Below, piece after piece: positions 1 through 6,452 of a stretch of 27,556 bases of DNA. The position numbers and the translations under genes are program-made. The notes under the pieces are model-generated. The model made no database searches and had not been told where the DNA came from. It was given only the letters and a program-made list of their open reading frames with translations. The stretch comes from a virus, in IMG/VR virus record IMGVR_UViG_3300037468_000439, positions 1 through 27,556 of that record; one strand, written 5' to 3'. The first letter of the stretch is position 1; each line of letters starts with the position of its first letter.

Positions 1-1
1 A

Positions 2-61
2 AATGGACATGACAAATTCTCAGAAATCTTAATACCCAAACGCTCAGACCTACACAGGTAA
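2..61 (+). CDS. 3' end of an upstream gene (partial)
   Basis: A reading frame is open from the left edge and ends with TAA at 59-61, two bases before the next start codon, as is usual in this densely packed operon. Only 19 codons are visible and the tail is basic and polar. No family can be recognised. The other two + frames in this stretch contain earlier stops, which is weak support for this one being coding. Confidence 0.35.
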   Translation, partial: NGHDKFSEILIPKRSDLHR

Positions 62-63
62 TC

Positions 64-153
64 ATGCTATTCAAATCCAACTTCGACTGTCAATCGGTCG
101 ATTGCAGCCCCGATGTGAACTGCCTGAAGTGTGGCCTGTACAAAAACAACTAA
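64..153 (+). CDS. 29-aa four-cysteine microprotein
   Basis: This small gene starts at ATG 64, two bases after the preceding stop, with a short AGG upstream. The 29-residue product has cysteines at 9, 14, 20 and 23, enough for a single zinc or iron-sulphur site. Its end (C-L-K-C-G-L-Y-K) resembles the CxxCxLxK segment that carries two of the cluster cysteines in family-4 uracil-DNA glycosylases, but it is far too short to be that enzyme. The next gene starts 16 nt downstream with its own GAGGAGGG site. Function unknown. The call rests on cysteine spacing, operon position and an intact frame. Confidence 0.45.
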   Translation: MLFKSNFDCQSVDCSPDVNCLKCGLYKNN

Positions 154-169
154 CAGAGGAGGGTGTCAA

Positions 170-397
170 ATGGTAGTCAAAAAAAAGAAAGAAGGGAAGA
201 TTGCCGGACTGGTCGGACAACTGGAAGTCATAGCGTCGTACTTGGCAGAAGCCAATTCGGAGGCCACCAAGTTTGACACCAAGGAGCGCGGCTGGAAGCC
301 AGCTGGAGGAAGGATCCGAAAGCAACTCCAGAATATCAGCGTGCTGTGCAAGGTGCTTAGGAAATACATCAGCGAAGAGAAGAAAGCGGTCGTGTAG
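170..397 (+). CDS. small basic histone H1/Hc1-like protein
   Basis: The product is 75 aa. It opens with a lysine run (residues 4-7), has a helical middle, and ends with a segment of the type K-P-A-G-G-R-I-R-K-x-L-Q followed by a basic helix and E-E-K-K. That pattern resembles the N+A+G-x-R-x-R-K helical module of small bacterial H1/Hc1-like nucleoid proteins, so DNA binding is plausible. ATG 170 is chosen because GAGGAGGG lies 8-9 nt upstream; the earlier in-frame ATG at 131 would sit inside the microprotein gene. The stop overlaps the GTG of the next gene (TAGTG), so translation is probably coupled. The family assignment comes from pattern memory only. Confidence 0.5.
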   Translation: MVVKKKKEGKIAGLVGQLEVIASYLAEANSEATKFDTKERGWKPAGGRIRKQLQNISVLCKVLRKYISEEKKAVV

Positions 398-732
398 TGA
401 TCTGCTCTTTCTGCAAGCACCTGACGATGACCTGCCCACGCTGTGGCAGGTCATTGCCAATTCTAAAGGTTGCTGGAACCACCCATCAATCAAAATGCTT
501 TGCTGAGAAATGGATTGAGGTGGAAGAGCCTTGTCCTGAAAAGACAGGAGATTTTATGAAGATTAAAATCAACGAGTCGTTGGTGATTGAGACCATGGAT
601 GGAAGTCAATTCCGGATTGGCATGGATGCCGAGTGTGGCGATCACGGATTCAAGATCACCGCATTGGATGGGAGAATTTTCTCTGCCCAACTCAGTACTG
701 ATGTGCTGTTGATAAAGTCGATAAAAAAATGA
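397..732 (+). CDS. zinc-ribbon protein with a likely internal in-frame start
   Basis: The product is 111 aa. The N-terminal part has CxxC pairs at residues 3/6 and 13/16 plus later cysteines at 34 and 46, a likely zinc ribbon. The C-terminal half (from residue 54) looks like a compact beta-rich domain. The GTG start at 397 overlaps the upstream TAG. There is also an in-frame ATG at 556 with AGGAG six bases before it, which would give a 58-aa product without the zinc ribbon. Either start, or both, could be used. Function unknown. The same arrangement recurs at 6072-6452. Confidence 0.6.
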   Translation: MICSFCKHLTMTCPRCGRSLPILKVAGTTHQSKCFAEKWIEVEEPCPEKTGDFMKIKINESLVIETMDGSQFRIGMDAECGDHGFKITALDGRIFSAQLSTDVLLIKSIKK

Positions 733-1058
733 GATCTGTATTCAAAGTCATCAATCACCATCACGGGCCAGCAGCAAGCAGGCCTGGTGCTTATCAACTC
801 AACATCATGAGGCCAGGGCTGCTTGGCAATCCGTACAGCATCGGCCATGATGGCAGTCGCGAGGAAGTTATCGAAAAGTACAGAGCCTTTTTGGCAACAG
901 CTTACGACTTTGATCCAAAGATCAGAACTATCATTCACTCTTTACAAGAATGCTTTGAGACTGGAGTTGAAGTGGATCTTATCTGCTGCTGTAAGCCAAA
1001 GCCTTGCCATGGTGATGTGATTGTTGAATTTGTGGTAGACAAGGAGATCCCATTTTGA
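729..1058 (+). CDS. DUF4326-domain protein
   Basis: The product is 109 aa and starts at ATG 729, overlapping the previous stop (ATGA). It carries the typical DUF4326 pattern: an L-G-N-P-Y segment near residue 32, G-S-R-E-E-V-I-E-K-Y in the middle, and a C-C-C-K-P-K-P-C-H-G-D-V block near the end, where cysteines and histidine may bind a metal. The family is common in phages and bacteria and has no established activity. It sits between a zinc-ribbon gene and the primase, so a nucleic-acid role is likely but unproven. Confidence 0.85.
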   Translation: MRSVFKVINHHHGPAASRPGAYQLNIMRPGLLGNPYSIGHDGSREEVIEKYRAFLATAYDFDPKIRTIIHSLQECFETGVEVDLICCCKPKPCHGDVIVEFVVDKEIPF

Positions 1059-2041
1059 GTGGCACAATCAAAGACTGGTTGGACTCGATCGGAGTTGATG
1101 TCAAGCAGCGCGGCACCGACGTTGGCACCAACGATTTCAACATTGACTGTCCTTGGTGTGGCAAGGAGAAGCACTTAGGCATCCACCGCACCACGGGCCA
1201 GTTGAACTGCTGGGCGTGTCAATTTGCTGGAATGGCGCGGCGACCTTGGCTGGCAAGTTTGATCATGGAGCTGGAAGGAATTCCCTACTCACTGGCCAAG
1301 CCAAAGGCCATGAACTTGATTGCCTTGTCTAAAGACTATGGTCGCGACAACGATGAGTTGTTCGATCGGCCCAGTGCCACCTGGCTTCCAGATAATTGCC
1401 ATCCCTTCTTTTGCGAGTTGAAAGATAAAAATCAAGAAGGCAGCCAGATGTTGGCACGTTCTTATTTGAATGAGCGTGGGTTGAGTGATTCAGATATCAG
1501 TCGATACAAGCTTCGATACACCGAGGTGGACTTGACTGGTGCCTTTCTTTGGAGTGGCAGAGTCATCGTTCCCTTCTTTGAATCGGGAGAGCTGCTGAGT
1601 TGGATTGGCCGAGACTACACCGACACTTCTTCTCTGAGATATCGTAATTGTCCAGTTGAGAAATCCACTCGGCGCCCAAAAGAATTATTGTATGGACTGG
1701 AAGAGTTCAAGCAATTCCAACTGCGCCACGCTGTGGTTGTTGAAGGGGTGTTTGACAAATTCACCGTTGGCCCCACTGGGTTGGCCATCAGCAAAGGTGG
1801 CGCCAGCTTGGAACAGCAACTACTTCTCAGTCAGTTGAAGCTTGACAGTATGAGTATTATTTTTGATCCGACCACCTGGAAGGATCAGTACAGCTTGCTG
1901 CGGGCCGTAAAGCTGGCGCAAAACTTGTCCAGCTTTATTCCAGCAGTGAAAGTGGTGCGGTTGACAACGGGCGATATCAACGAAATGGGTTGGCCAGCCG
2001 TCTCCAAAATTGAGGCGGCGACACCGGTCTTCCAAGGCTGA
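1055..2041 (+). CDS. DNA primase (zinc finger plus TOPRIM)
   Basis: This protein synthesises RNA primers for lagging-strand DNA replication. It has 328 aa. A zinc-binding domain at the N-terminus has C32, C35, C52 and C55 (CPWC and CWAC). The TOPRIM fold follows, with the catalytic glutamate in V-V-V-E-G-V-F-D (E230) and an aspartate at D271 in I-I-F-D-P. The usual DxD of TOPRIM proteins is not intact: D271 is followed by P-T-T-W-K-D, so the second acid is displaced or missing. No helicase domain is fused, unlike T7 gp4, and no replicative helicase is in the window. The start is a TTG overlapping the previous stop with AAGGAG eight bases upstream. It is followed by the long gene-free region. 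Confidence 0.88.
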   Translation: MSGTIKDWLDSIGVDVKQRGTDVGTNDFNIDCPWCGKEKHLGIHRTTGQLNCWACQFAGMARRPWLASLIMELEGIPYSLAKPKAMNLIALSKDYGRDNDELFDRPSATWLPDNCHPFFCELKDKNQEGSQMLARSYLNERGLSDSDISRYKLRYTEVDLTGAFLWSGRVIVPFFESGELLSWIGRDYTDTSSLRYRNCPVEKSTRRPKELLYGLEEFKQFQLRHAVVVEGVFDKFTVGPTGLAISKGGASLEQQLLLSQLKLDSMSIIFDPTTWKDQYSLLRAVKLAQNLSSFIPAVKVVRLTTGDINEMGWPAVSKIEAATPVFQG

Positions 2042-2148
2042 GTCATGAGGCCCAAGCTGGGGACGTGAGACCACCGGAGGCACCCGAGGTGAGGCGATCT
2101 TGACCAGGTATGGGCCTTCCCTCAGGGGCAGGGTTTGGACTTGGCCCA
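2042..2148 (+). other. G+C-rich foldable stretch after the primase gene
   Basis: There is no gene here. Several short hairpins can be drawn: 2051-2054 with 2058-2061 (CCCA/TGGG), 2072-2075 with 2088-2091 (CACC/GGTG), and 2111-2116 with 2143-2148 (TGGGCC/GGCCCA). There is no T-run, so this is not an obvious intrinsic terminator. It could be a 3' structure of the primase mRNA or the first part of a larger structured region. Confidence 0.35.
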
Positions 2149-2164
2149 GTGAAATTATTATAAT
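2135..2164 (+). promoter_or_regulatory. possible sigma70-type promoter
   Basis: A perfect TATAAT lies at 2159-2164, 18 nt after a poor -35 match TTGGAC at 2135-2140. It sits at the left edge of an A+T-rich segment and would drive transcription into the gene-free region. A second candidate, TTGATT at 2261-2266 and TAAAAT at 2285-2290 (18-nt spacer), lies downstream. In such A+T-rich DNA chance matches are expected. Confidence 0.3.
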
Positions 2165-2305
2165 CAGTTATATCAGGTGCTTATAAGGTAATAAGCGATA
2201 AACTAAGCAAATCAATGATAATTTTTTTGGGCTTATTTGGCCCTATTTTGATATAAGCTATTGATTTAATTAGTTATTATTTCTTAAAATAATTTATTCC
2301 AGCCC
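2149..2305. other. A+T-rich gene-free segment, possible origin or promoter region
   Basis: About 155 nt are strongly A+T-rich, in contrast to both flanks. The segment holds repeated TTAT, ATAAT and AATTA words, two promoter-like -10 boxes and a run of seven T at 2223-2229. It has no reading frame of note. An unwinding element of a replication origin next to the primase gene is a reasonable guess, as is a promoter region for the RNA proposed downstream. Neither is shown by the sequence alone. Confidence 0.35.
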
Positions 2306-2344
2306 TTCCATCCTTTCAAAAACTCCCCTATTCGGTCGTCATCG

Positions 2345-2376
2345 CCCGTAATCGGGTTTTACCCGACTTTTCTTTT
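2345..2376 (+). terminator. short hairpin plus T-rich tail with a competing hairpin
   Basis: The stem TCGGGT (2352-2357) pairs with ACCCGA (2361-2366) across a three-base loop and is followed by CTTTTCTTTT (2367-2376), a weak intrinsic-terminator pattern. The same CGGG (2353-2356) can instead pair with the upstream CCCG (2345-2348) across TAAT. The two hairpins exclude each other, as in an attenuator. It lies between the A+T-rich segment and the G+C-rich foldable region. Confidence 0.45.
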
Positions 2377-2377
2377 C

Positions 2378-3130
2378 CCTTAAAGAGAGGCATAATTGGC
2401 TTGTACGCTTAGATAGGTACGCGGCTGGAAAATGCCGCCCTTGAACCTGGTCTTTGAAAATGTGGTGGTCGGTGTGCGGGAAGAGGGCCGATTTGGACTC
2501 GCGAAAGTACCGCGCCGGAAACGCGGCTTTTGATGCGGCGGCGATGAGGTGGGTGACGGTTAGTGACTGAATCCTGCTGGTGATGCGCCTGAGGCTAAAA
2601 AGTTCTTCTGCGGAGTACGGCGGCCGACCCCAAAAATTAAGAGGGCTAAAAACGGCGAGGCCAGTAAAAGGCGCGGCTCTGAAATCCGTGGTCGGTCTGT
2701 GAGGTCGGCTGGATGGTGAGACTGCGTCGTGTTTGTCGCTACCCGAATCCGTTTGTGTGACGCGGAGTCGGCGGTTGGGTTAGTCGGCTGTTAAGCTGAC
2801 TGTTGACCGTGGACGGTTGCTTCCAACAGGACCAACCTAAAAACCCCAAGGCCAAAATTTCTAACAGGTCGGTATTGGTGAGTTGCGCGGCGTGGACGCA
2901 AATGCGGGCGCCAATTACGCTGTTGGAGTTCGATAGGCCAGAGCGAGAGACGTGTAGCTTTATGTCTGCCATTGCGGTACGCGTCTCCGCTATCTCGCTC
3001 GGTGTTGTACGGCCGAGCGGCGACTGAGCCGAAGGAATAAGGGCCACCAAGCAATAGCTTGGCTATGACGTGTTTGAATCCGATCACAACGCGTGTTGAC
3101 GCTGAAAGTTTTTAGAGAGTAAGGCAATGC
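2378..3130 (+). ncRNA. candidate large structured non-coding RNA
   Basis: About 750 nt have no reading frame longer than roughly 100 aa on either strand, and none with a ribosome binding site and a plausible protein. The sequence is rich in G and T on the + strand and folds readily. Helices include 2421-2425/2434-2438, 2510-2514/2522-2526, 2883-2887/2897-2901 and 3047-3052/3057-3062. A three-way junction is closed by 2773-2778/2832-2837 and encloses 2782-2789/2794-2801 and 2816-2819/2824-2827. A long arm pairs 2941-2946 with 2995-3000 and 2947-2952 with 2982-2987. Large phages are known to carry long ornate RNAs such as GOLLD and ROOL. I cannot assign this one to a class. The limits are approximate. 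Confidence 0.5.
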
Positions 3131-3172
3131 GCGTTGTTAAGGAAATTCAAACTCAAAAAAGGAGGTAGTGTG

Positions 3173-3799
3173 ATGACTTTTAAATTGACTGTGAAGAACT
3201 GTTTGCGTTTTCCGTTTGCTGGCAATCGGACTTGGTTTGATATTGAAACCTGCCGGACGATGCTGGCGGAAGAAAATCGGCCGAATGGTTGGCCGACGGA
3301 CTTGAAGCGGCGACTGAAACCATTTATGATCTGTGTGGCAGAAGCAGTTGGAACCGATGTGATCTTTGAGTTGTTTGTTACTTGTTTCGAAAAAGATCTG
3401 ATTGAGTGGTTTGTGCGGAAGGCGGCTGGAAAGGAAATGGCTTACTTGAGTCGGGACCGATTTGATAAGCTCGTCCTGGAAGGAAAATGGACGAGCAAAT
3501 ATCGGAAGCGACTGACGGTCGGTGGTGACTGGCCAACGGTGACTGATGTTGAGTTTTACGAAATGGGTCGCCAAATTAAAAAACTGGATTACGAAAAGCG
3601 TGGTGTCGAGATTGGTGGCGCGGCTATTTTAAAGGTCGCGGAGCGGAGTGGCTGGGACCCGATCGAGATGGAGTTGGTGGCGCGCCACTGCCTGCGCGAC
3701 GTTGCGGAGTTAGTTGGGGCTGACGTCTTGGCCGGAGCAAAGAAGGGTGTGTTTGATTCGGTGATAAAAAATAAAATTGACTGGGAGGTGTCAAAATGA
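3173..3799 (+). CDS. predicted DEDDh-type 3'-5' exonuclease
   Basis: The product is 208 aa. I see the three exonuclease motifs of the DnaQ/RNase H-like fold: W-F-D-I-E-T near the start (D23, E25), Y-L-S-R-D-R-F-D-K in the middle (F97, D98, like the N-x-x-x-F-D motif), and R-H-C-L-R-D-V near the end (H172, D176). The order and spacing fit a DEDDh nuclease, though the overall sequence is divergent. ATG 3173 follows AAGGAGG by seven bases; an in-frame TTG at 3134 has no such site. It could be a separate proofreading enzyme for the DnaE polymerase of this phage (inference). The next gene overlaps its stop. Confidence 0.55.
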   Translation: MTFKLTVKNCLRFPFAGNRTWFDIETCRTMLAEENRPNGWPTDLKRRLKPFMICVAEAVGTDVIFELFVTCFEKDLIEWFVRKAAGKEMAYLSRDRFDKLVLEGKWTSKYRKRLTVGGDWPTVTDVEFYEMGRQIKKLDYEKRGVEIGGAAILKVAERSGWDPIEMELVARHCLRDVAELVGADVLAGAKKGVFDSVIKNKIDWEVSK

Positions 3800-4215
3800 T
3801 GATTGTCGAAAAATGCGTCAACGATATTCGGCATTGGCTGGACAGCGCATTGATGGACATGGCTGGCGATGAAATGGAAGCGGACCGGCTGTCCGGGTCT
3901 GTCTCAACAATCATGGATCTAATTGGCGACCGCACCTACGACGACTGCGGCGGCAACCTGGAGCTGATGATTGAGGTAGCCACCTGCGCGATCGACTCCA
4001 AGTACTCCAGCGGTGCGTTGAAAAAGGCGTACACCAAGAAGCGCGCTGAGTGGAAAAAGAGACTGAAGAATGAATTCAAGTATTCTCCGATTCAATCTCC
4101 GACCGCGCCATTTAGGATCGGCGGCAAGTGGCTCAACCGAGACCAAGCGGCAAAGCTCGGCCACGACGAAAAGTGCAACAAGGCCATTTTGAATTACTCG
4201 TGCCAGCGAGATTAA
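3796..4215 (+). CDS. unknown 139-aa phage protein
   Basis: It starts at ATG 3796, overlapping the previous stop (ATGA), with GGAGG seven bases upstream; ATG 3799 is an alternative. The N-terminal half is acidic and helical. A strongly basic helix follows (about residues 75-95), then a stretch containing F-R-I-G-G-K-W-L-N-R. I do not recognise a family. The last codons form the 5' arm of the first copy of the two-hairpin RNA element, so protein and RNA constraints overlap at its end. Confidence 0.7.
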   Translation: MMIVEKCVNDIRHWLDSALMDMAGDEMEADRLSGSVSTIMDLIGDRTYDDCGGNLELMIEVATCAIDSKYSSGALKKAYTKKRAEWKKRLKNEFKYSPIQSPTAPFRIGGKWLNRDQAAKLGHDEKCNKAILNYSCQRD

Positions 4216-4262
4216 AAAGGTCATTAGGCTGGCAGCGGCAGCGGTTGATTCTGAACCGCTGC
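4201..4262 (+). ncRNA. two-hairpin RNA element, copy A
   Basis: P1 is TGCCAGC (4201-4207) paired with GCTGGCA (4228-4234) around a 20-nt loop that contains TAAAAAGG and CATTAG. A GCG linker leads to P2, 4238-4246 paired with 4254-4262 (GCAGCGGTT/AACCGCTGC), followed by GTTG. The stop codon of the upstream gene lies inside the P1 loop. The next start codon is 35 nt after P2. Four further copies share the loop, linker and 3' GTTG while the stem bases differ in a compensating way. Confidence 0.8.
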
Positions 4263-4296
4263 GTTGACAAAACTCTAACTCGCAAAGGAGGCCACC

Positions 4297-4749
4297 ATGA
4301 TTAAACTGACACAGCAGATGATCGTCGATCTTTTTATCGAGATGCTGAGAGTGCTGCCTGGCACCAAGGCTAAAAAAACGGTCGTCAATCGAGCCGACCC
4401 AACAGAGATCGAAGTGATTGAGGCCGAGCTTGGATTGGTATCTGGCTTTGATGAGACAGATCTGGAACCGGAAATTGTGAAAGTCAAAATTGTGGCGACA
4501 CCCTATGGAACCGACATCAACTTCTTGGGTGGCCATGGGCCGGACCGACTCTGGAACAGCGGTTACTTGGATGACGACAACAAGTGGCATCGTGTGACTG
4601 GCGAAGACTTCTTCCGCAAGCTGCAACAACTGATCTCGTGTGGCCTTCCGGCCGCAACAGTAAAGAGTATGCTGGAACAATGCGAGCGCTGCGGCTCAAC
4701 GAAGCAGTTTGGTCAGTCTTGTGGTTGCTTTGACAACCATTGTGAGTAG
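4297..4749 (+). CDS. unknown protein with C-terminal cysteine cluster
   Basis: The product is 150 aa. ATG 4297 follows AAAGGAGG. The body is mixed alpha/beta with no motif I recognise. The last 25 residues hold C-E-R-C-G, C-G-C and a final H-C, a likely zinc-binding knuckle. The gene is flanked on both sides by copies of the two-hairpin RNA element: copy A 35 nt before its start and copy B just after its stop. Function unknown. Confidence 0.7.
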   Translation: MIKLTQQMIVDLFIEMLRVLPGTKAKKTVVNRADPTEIEVIEAELGLVSGFDETDLEPEIVKVKIVATPYGTDINFLGGHGPDRLWNSGYLDDDNKWHRVTGEDFFRKLQQLISCGLPAATVKSMLEQCERCGSTKQFGQSCGCFDNHCE

Positions 4750-4753
4750 CTCG

Positions 4754-4815
4754 ACTGGGCGAGCCTAAAAAGCCATTAGGCCCAGTGCGGCAGCGATCTT
4801 AATTAAGGTCGCTGC
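4754..4815 (+). ncRNA. two-hairpin RNA element, copy B
   Basis: P1 is ACTGGGC (4754-4760) with GCCCAGT (4780-4786) around a 19-nt loop containing CTAAAAAG and CATTAG. The GCG linker is present. P2 is 4790-4800 with 4805-4815, eleven pairs including one G-U, capped by AATT, then GTTGG. It starts five bases after the preceding stop codon and lies 37 nt before the next ATG. Stem bases differ from the other copies but pairing is kept. Confidence 0.8.
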
Positions 4816-4852
4816 GTTGGACTTACCAAAAATCGAAAAGGAGAAAAGCGCA

Positions 4853-5152
4853 ATGGCTGACATGAAATTGTTCACCGAAAGCGATTGGAGTGGATGGGCC
4901 GGAACCGAAGGCAAGGAGCCGATGATTGGTTGTTTGAGCATCTGTGGCGCCTTGGCTGTCTACGACGCAGTGATAATTGCGGCGGCCAACGGTGTTCACC
5001 TTTACCTGGTTGACAAAGAAGGCGAGGCCCAGTACTGGTACACATTGGACTTGCCAAGCCAGAAGGTGGCCAACATGGTAGCAGCGCAAATTCAAGACAT
5101 GATTGGCCATGCGGAGCTGATTGAACTTGGATTTGTCCAGAACAAAGTGTAG
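4853..5152 (+). CDS. unknown 99-aa phage protein
   Basis: ATG 4853 is chosen for the AAAAGGAGA eight bases upstream; an in-frame TTG at 4817 lies in the 3' end of RNA element copy B and lacks a binding site. The product has a short polar N-terminus, then an alternating hydrophobic pattern (about residues 24-60) suggesting a small beta sheet, and a C-terminal helix. No family is recognised. It lies between RNA element copies B and C. Confidence 0.65.
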   Translation: MADMKLFTESDWSGWAGTEGKEPMIGCLSICGALAVYDAVIIAAANGVHLYLVDKEGEAQYWYTLDLPSQKVANMVAAQIQDMIGHAELIELGFVQNKV

Positions 5153-5158
5153 CACTCG

Positions 5159-5221
5159 ACCGAGCGAGATTAAACAGCCATTAGGCTCGGTGCGGCGGCA
5201 ACCTTAAATTAAGGTTGCCGC
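5159..5221 (+). ncRNA. two-hairpin RNA element, copy C
   Basis: P1 is ACCGAGC (5159-5165) with GCTCGGT (5185-5191) around a 19-nt loop with GATTAAACAGCCATTAG. The linker is GCG. P2 pairs 5195-5205 with 5211-5221 (GCGGCAACCTT/AAGGTTGCCGC), eleven perfect pairs with a five-base loop, followed by GTTGG. It begins six bases after the upstream stop and ends 34 nt before the next ATG. Confidence 0.82.
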
Positions 5222-5255
5222 GTTGGACTAACCCCTAACCCGCAAGGAGGTCAAA

Positions 5256-5816
5256 ATGAAAAAGAGATCCGTTAGTTCCAAGACTGCTGTGGTTGAGCGA
5301 CCCGAGCCTACGGCACTGGAGACCATTTCCAATTCACGGCGCCAAATCGAATGGTACATGGAATACGAAGGGGCACGTGGCATTGAGGCGAAGGAAGCCT
5401 TCCTCAAGGCGGCGAGCTCCGTTTACATTGCCGAGTTGGATATGGCCTACCTGGTGAAGCGCCACGCCGAAGACCTATTTATTGCGGGCGCCAAGGAGCG
5501 CGAGTTGAAGGGCTTTGCCAGCCTTTACAAAAAGACCATTGACTCCCAGGACGGCGGTGTCCAGGTAGTGCTGGACTTGCTGAAGAAGGAACAGGCCAGC
5601 CAGACCAACCGCCTGCTGGAGTCGCCCTATCGCCACAACAGCACCTGCGCGATGTCGAACTTTCAGCAGGAGTGCGAGCTGAGAGCCAAGGCCGAGTTCT
5701 GGCGCAACAGTGGGTTCGGGCGCGGAAGCGCGGCCAACATGATTCATTATATGGAAGAATGGCTCGTCGCCGAAACGGAGGTGCTGGATGCCTATCGAAC
5801 GCATTCGATCCGATGA
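5256..5816 (+). CDS. unknown helical 186-aa protein
   Basis: ATG 5256 follows AAGGAGG by five bases. The protein is mainly alpha-helical with many charged residues and a basic first ten residues. I see no catalytic motif. RNA element copy C lies directly upstream. Its last 29 bases overlap the next gene in another frame, and the GGAGG used by that gene lies inside this coding sequence. Confidence 0.7.
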   Translation: MKKRSVSSKTAVVERPEPTALETISNSRRQIEWYMEYEGARGIEAKEAFLKAASSVYIAELDMAYLVKRHAEDLFIAGAKERELKGFASLYKKTIDSQDGGVQVVLDLLKKEQASQTNRLLESPYRHNSTCAMSNFQQECELRAKAEFWRNSGFGRGSAANMIHYMEEWLVAETEVLDAYRTHSIR

Positions 5817-6075
5817 CGAGGAAGAGGTGATTGAGAAGGAAGAAGAAATACTTTACAGCGAAGCGGAGTGGGTTCAGGAGGAACCCAATCCCGTGGTGCC
5901 AGGAAAAAAGTTCCTTGGCTTTATCATTCCAACCCAAGGAGTTTACAGAGGTCGGCGAGTGGCAGTGTTCAAGCGCGGAACGTCTGGATCGTTTGGCAAC
6001 TTTGAAGACACCAAAGAAGAAGTGTATATTTTCTCTTATGAACTTAAGAAACCAGAGAGGAGGGTCAAGGGGTGA
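5788..6075 (+). CDS. unknown acidic 95-aa protein
   Basis: ATG 5788 has GGAGG six bases upstream and overlaps the end of the previous gene by 29 nt. The first 35 residues are very acidic (a D-D-E-E-E run and repeated E). The rest is more basic and beta-rich and ends in a basic tail. A second open frame over the same bases (5831-6097) lacks a binding site and is rejected. Function unknown. The stop overlaps the GTG of the next gene. Confidence 0.55.
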   Translation: MPIERIRSDDEEEVIEKEEEILYSEAEWVQEEPNPVVPGKKFLGFIIPTQGVYRGRRVAVFKRGTSGSFGNFEDTKEEVYIFSYELKKPERRVKG

Positions 6076-6452
6076 AAATGAGGCGAGTATGCTGTGATTG
6101 CGGTGCTGTTCTTTCGCCAGGCGAGCCTGGCGCGCTAACAACTCATACATTTTGTGATCTGTGCCTTTCAAAACAGATGAAACAAATTGAGGCCTTTGAC
6201 AATCTGAAGGAGGATCAAATGACGCAGAAGGAATTCATCGACTGGATCAATTCAGTTCCATACAACAGCAAAGTTATTAGGCTTGATGTGACGCAGAAAA
6301 AATTGATTGACTCTTGGTTGTTTGACAATCGCGCAAGGTACATCGAGCTTCCGTATGATGCCAGCACCTGCAAAGAAGTGAAAGTGCTTCAGGGAGATGG
6401 CCAGCAAATTGGAACCATCGAGCTATGGCAAGCCATGAAGATAGTCGACTGA
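6072..6452 (+). CDS. zinc-ribbon protein with a second internal start
   Basis: The product is 126 aa from GTG 6072, which overlaps the upstream TGA and has AGGAGG eight bases before it. Residues 7-31 form a zinc ribbon (C-C-D-C-G, then C-D-L-C) of a kind found in many small bacterial proteins. An in-frame ATG at 6219 has its own AAGGAGG six bases upstream and would yield the C-terminal 77 residues alone. The architecture repeats that of the gene at 397. Its stop codon lies within stem P1 of RNA element copy D. Function unknown. Confidence 0.65.
   Translation: MKMRRVCCDCGAVLSPGEPGALTTHTFCDLCLSKQMKQIEAFDNLKEDQMTQKEFIDWINSVPYNSKVIRLDVTQKKLIDSWLFDNRARYIELPYDASTCKEVKVLQGDGQQIGTIELWQAMKIVD

Noticed and set aside
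2432-2566. Two overlapping small frames (33 and 36 codons) in the G+C-rich gene-free region
   Set aside because: Neither start has a ribosome binding site, they overlap in different frames, and open frames of this length are expected by chance in G+C-rich DNA.
2739-3087. Longer minus-strand frames (about 100 codons) in the gene-free region
   Set aside because: They have no binding site, odd composition, and would be the only genes on the minus strand in the window.
3066-3090. GTTTGAATCC as a tRNA T-loop
   Set aside because: The flanking bases do not pair as a T-stem and no acceptor or anticodon arm can be drawn.
4264-4292. TTGACA at the end of copies A and D as a -35 promoter box
   Set aside because: No acceptable -10 box lies 16-18 nt downstream, and copies B, C and E lack the TTGACA.
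3919-4680. 253-codon minus-strand frame opposite 3919-4680
   Set aside because: It lies opposite three well-supported + genes and an RNA element, has no binding site, and is a shadow of their codon pattern.
5831-6097. Alternative 88-codon gene overlapping 5788-6075
   Set aside because: It has no binding site. The frame starting at 5788 has GGAGG at the right distance and fits the stop-start overlaps.
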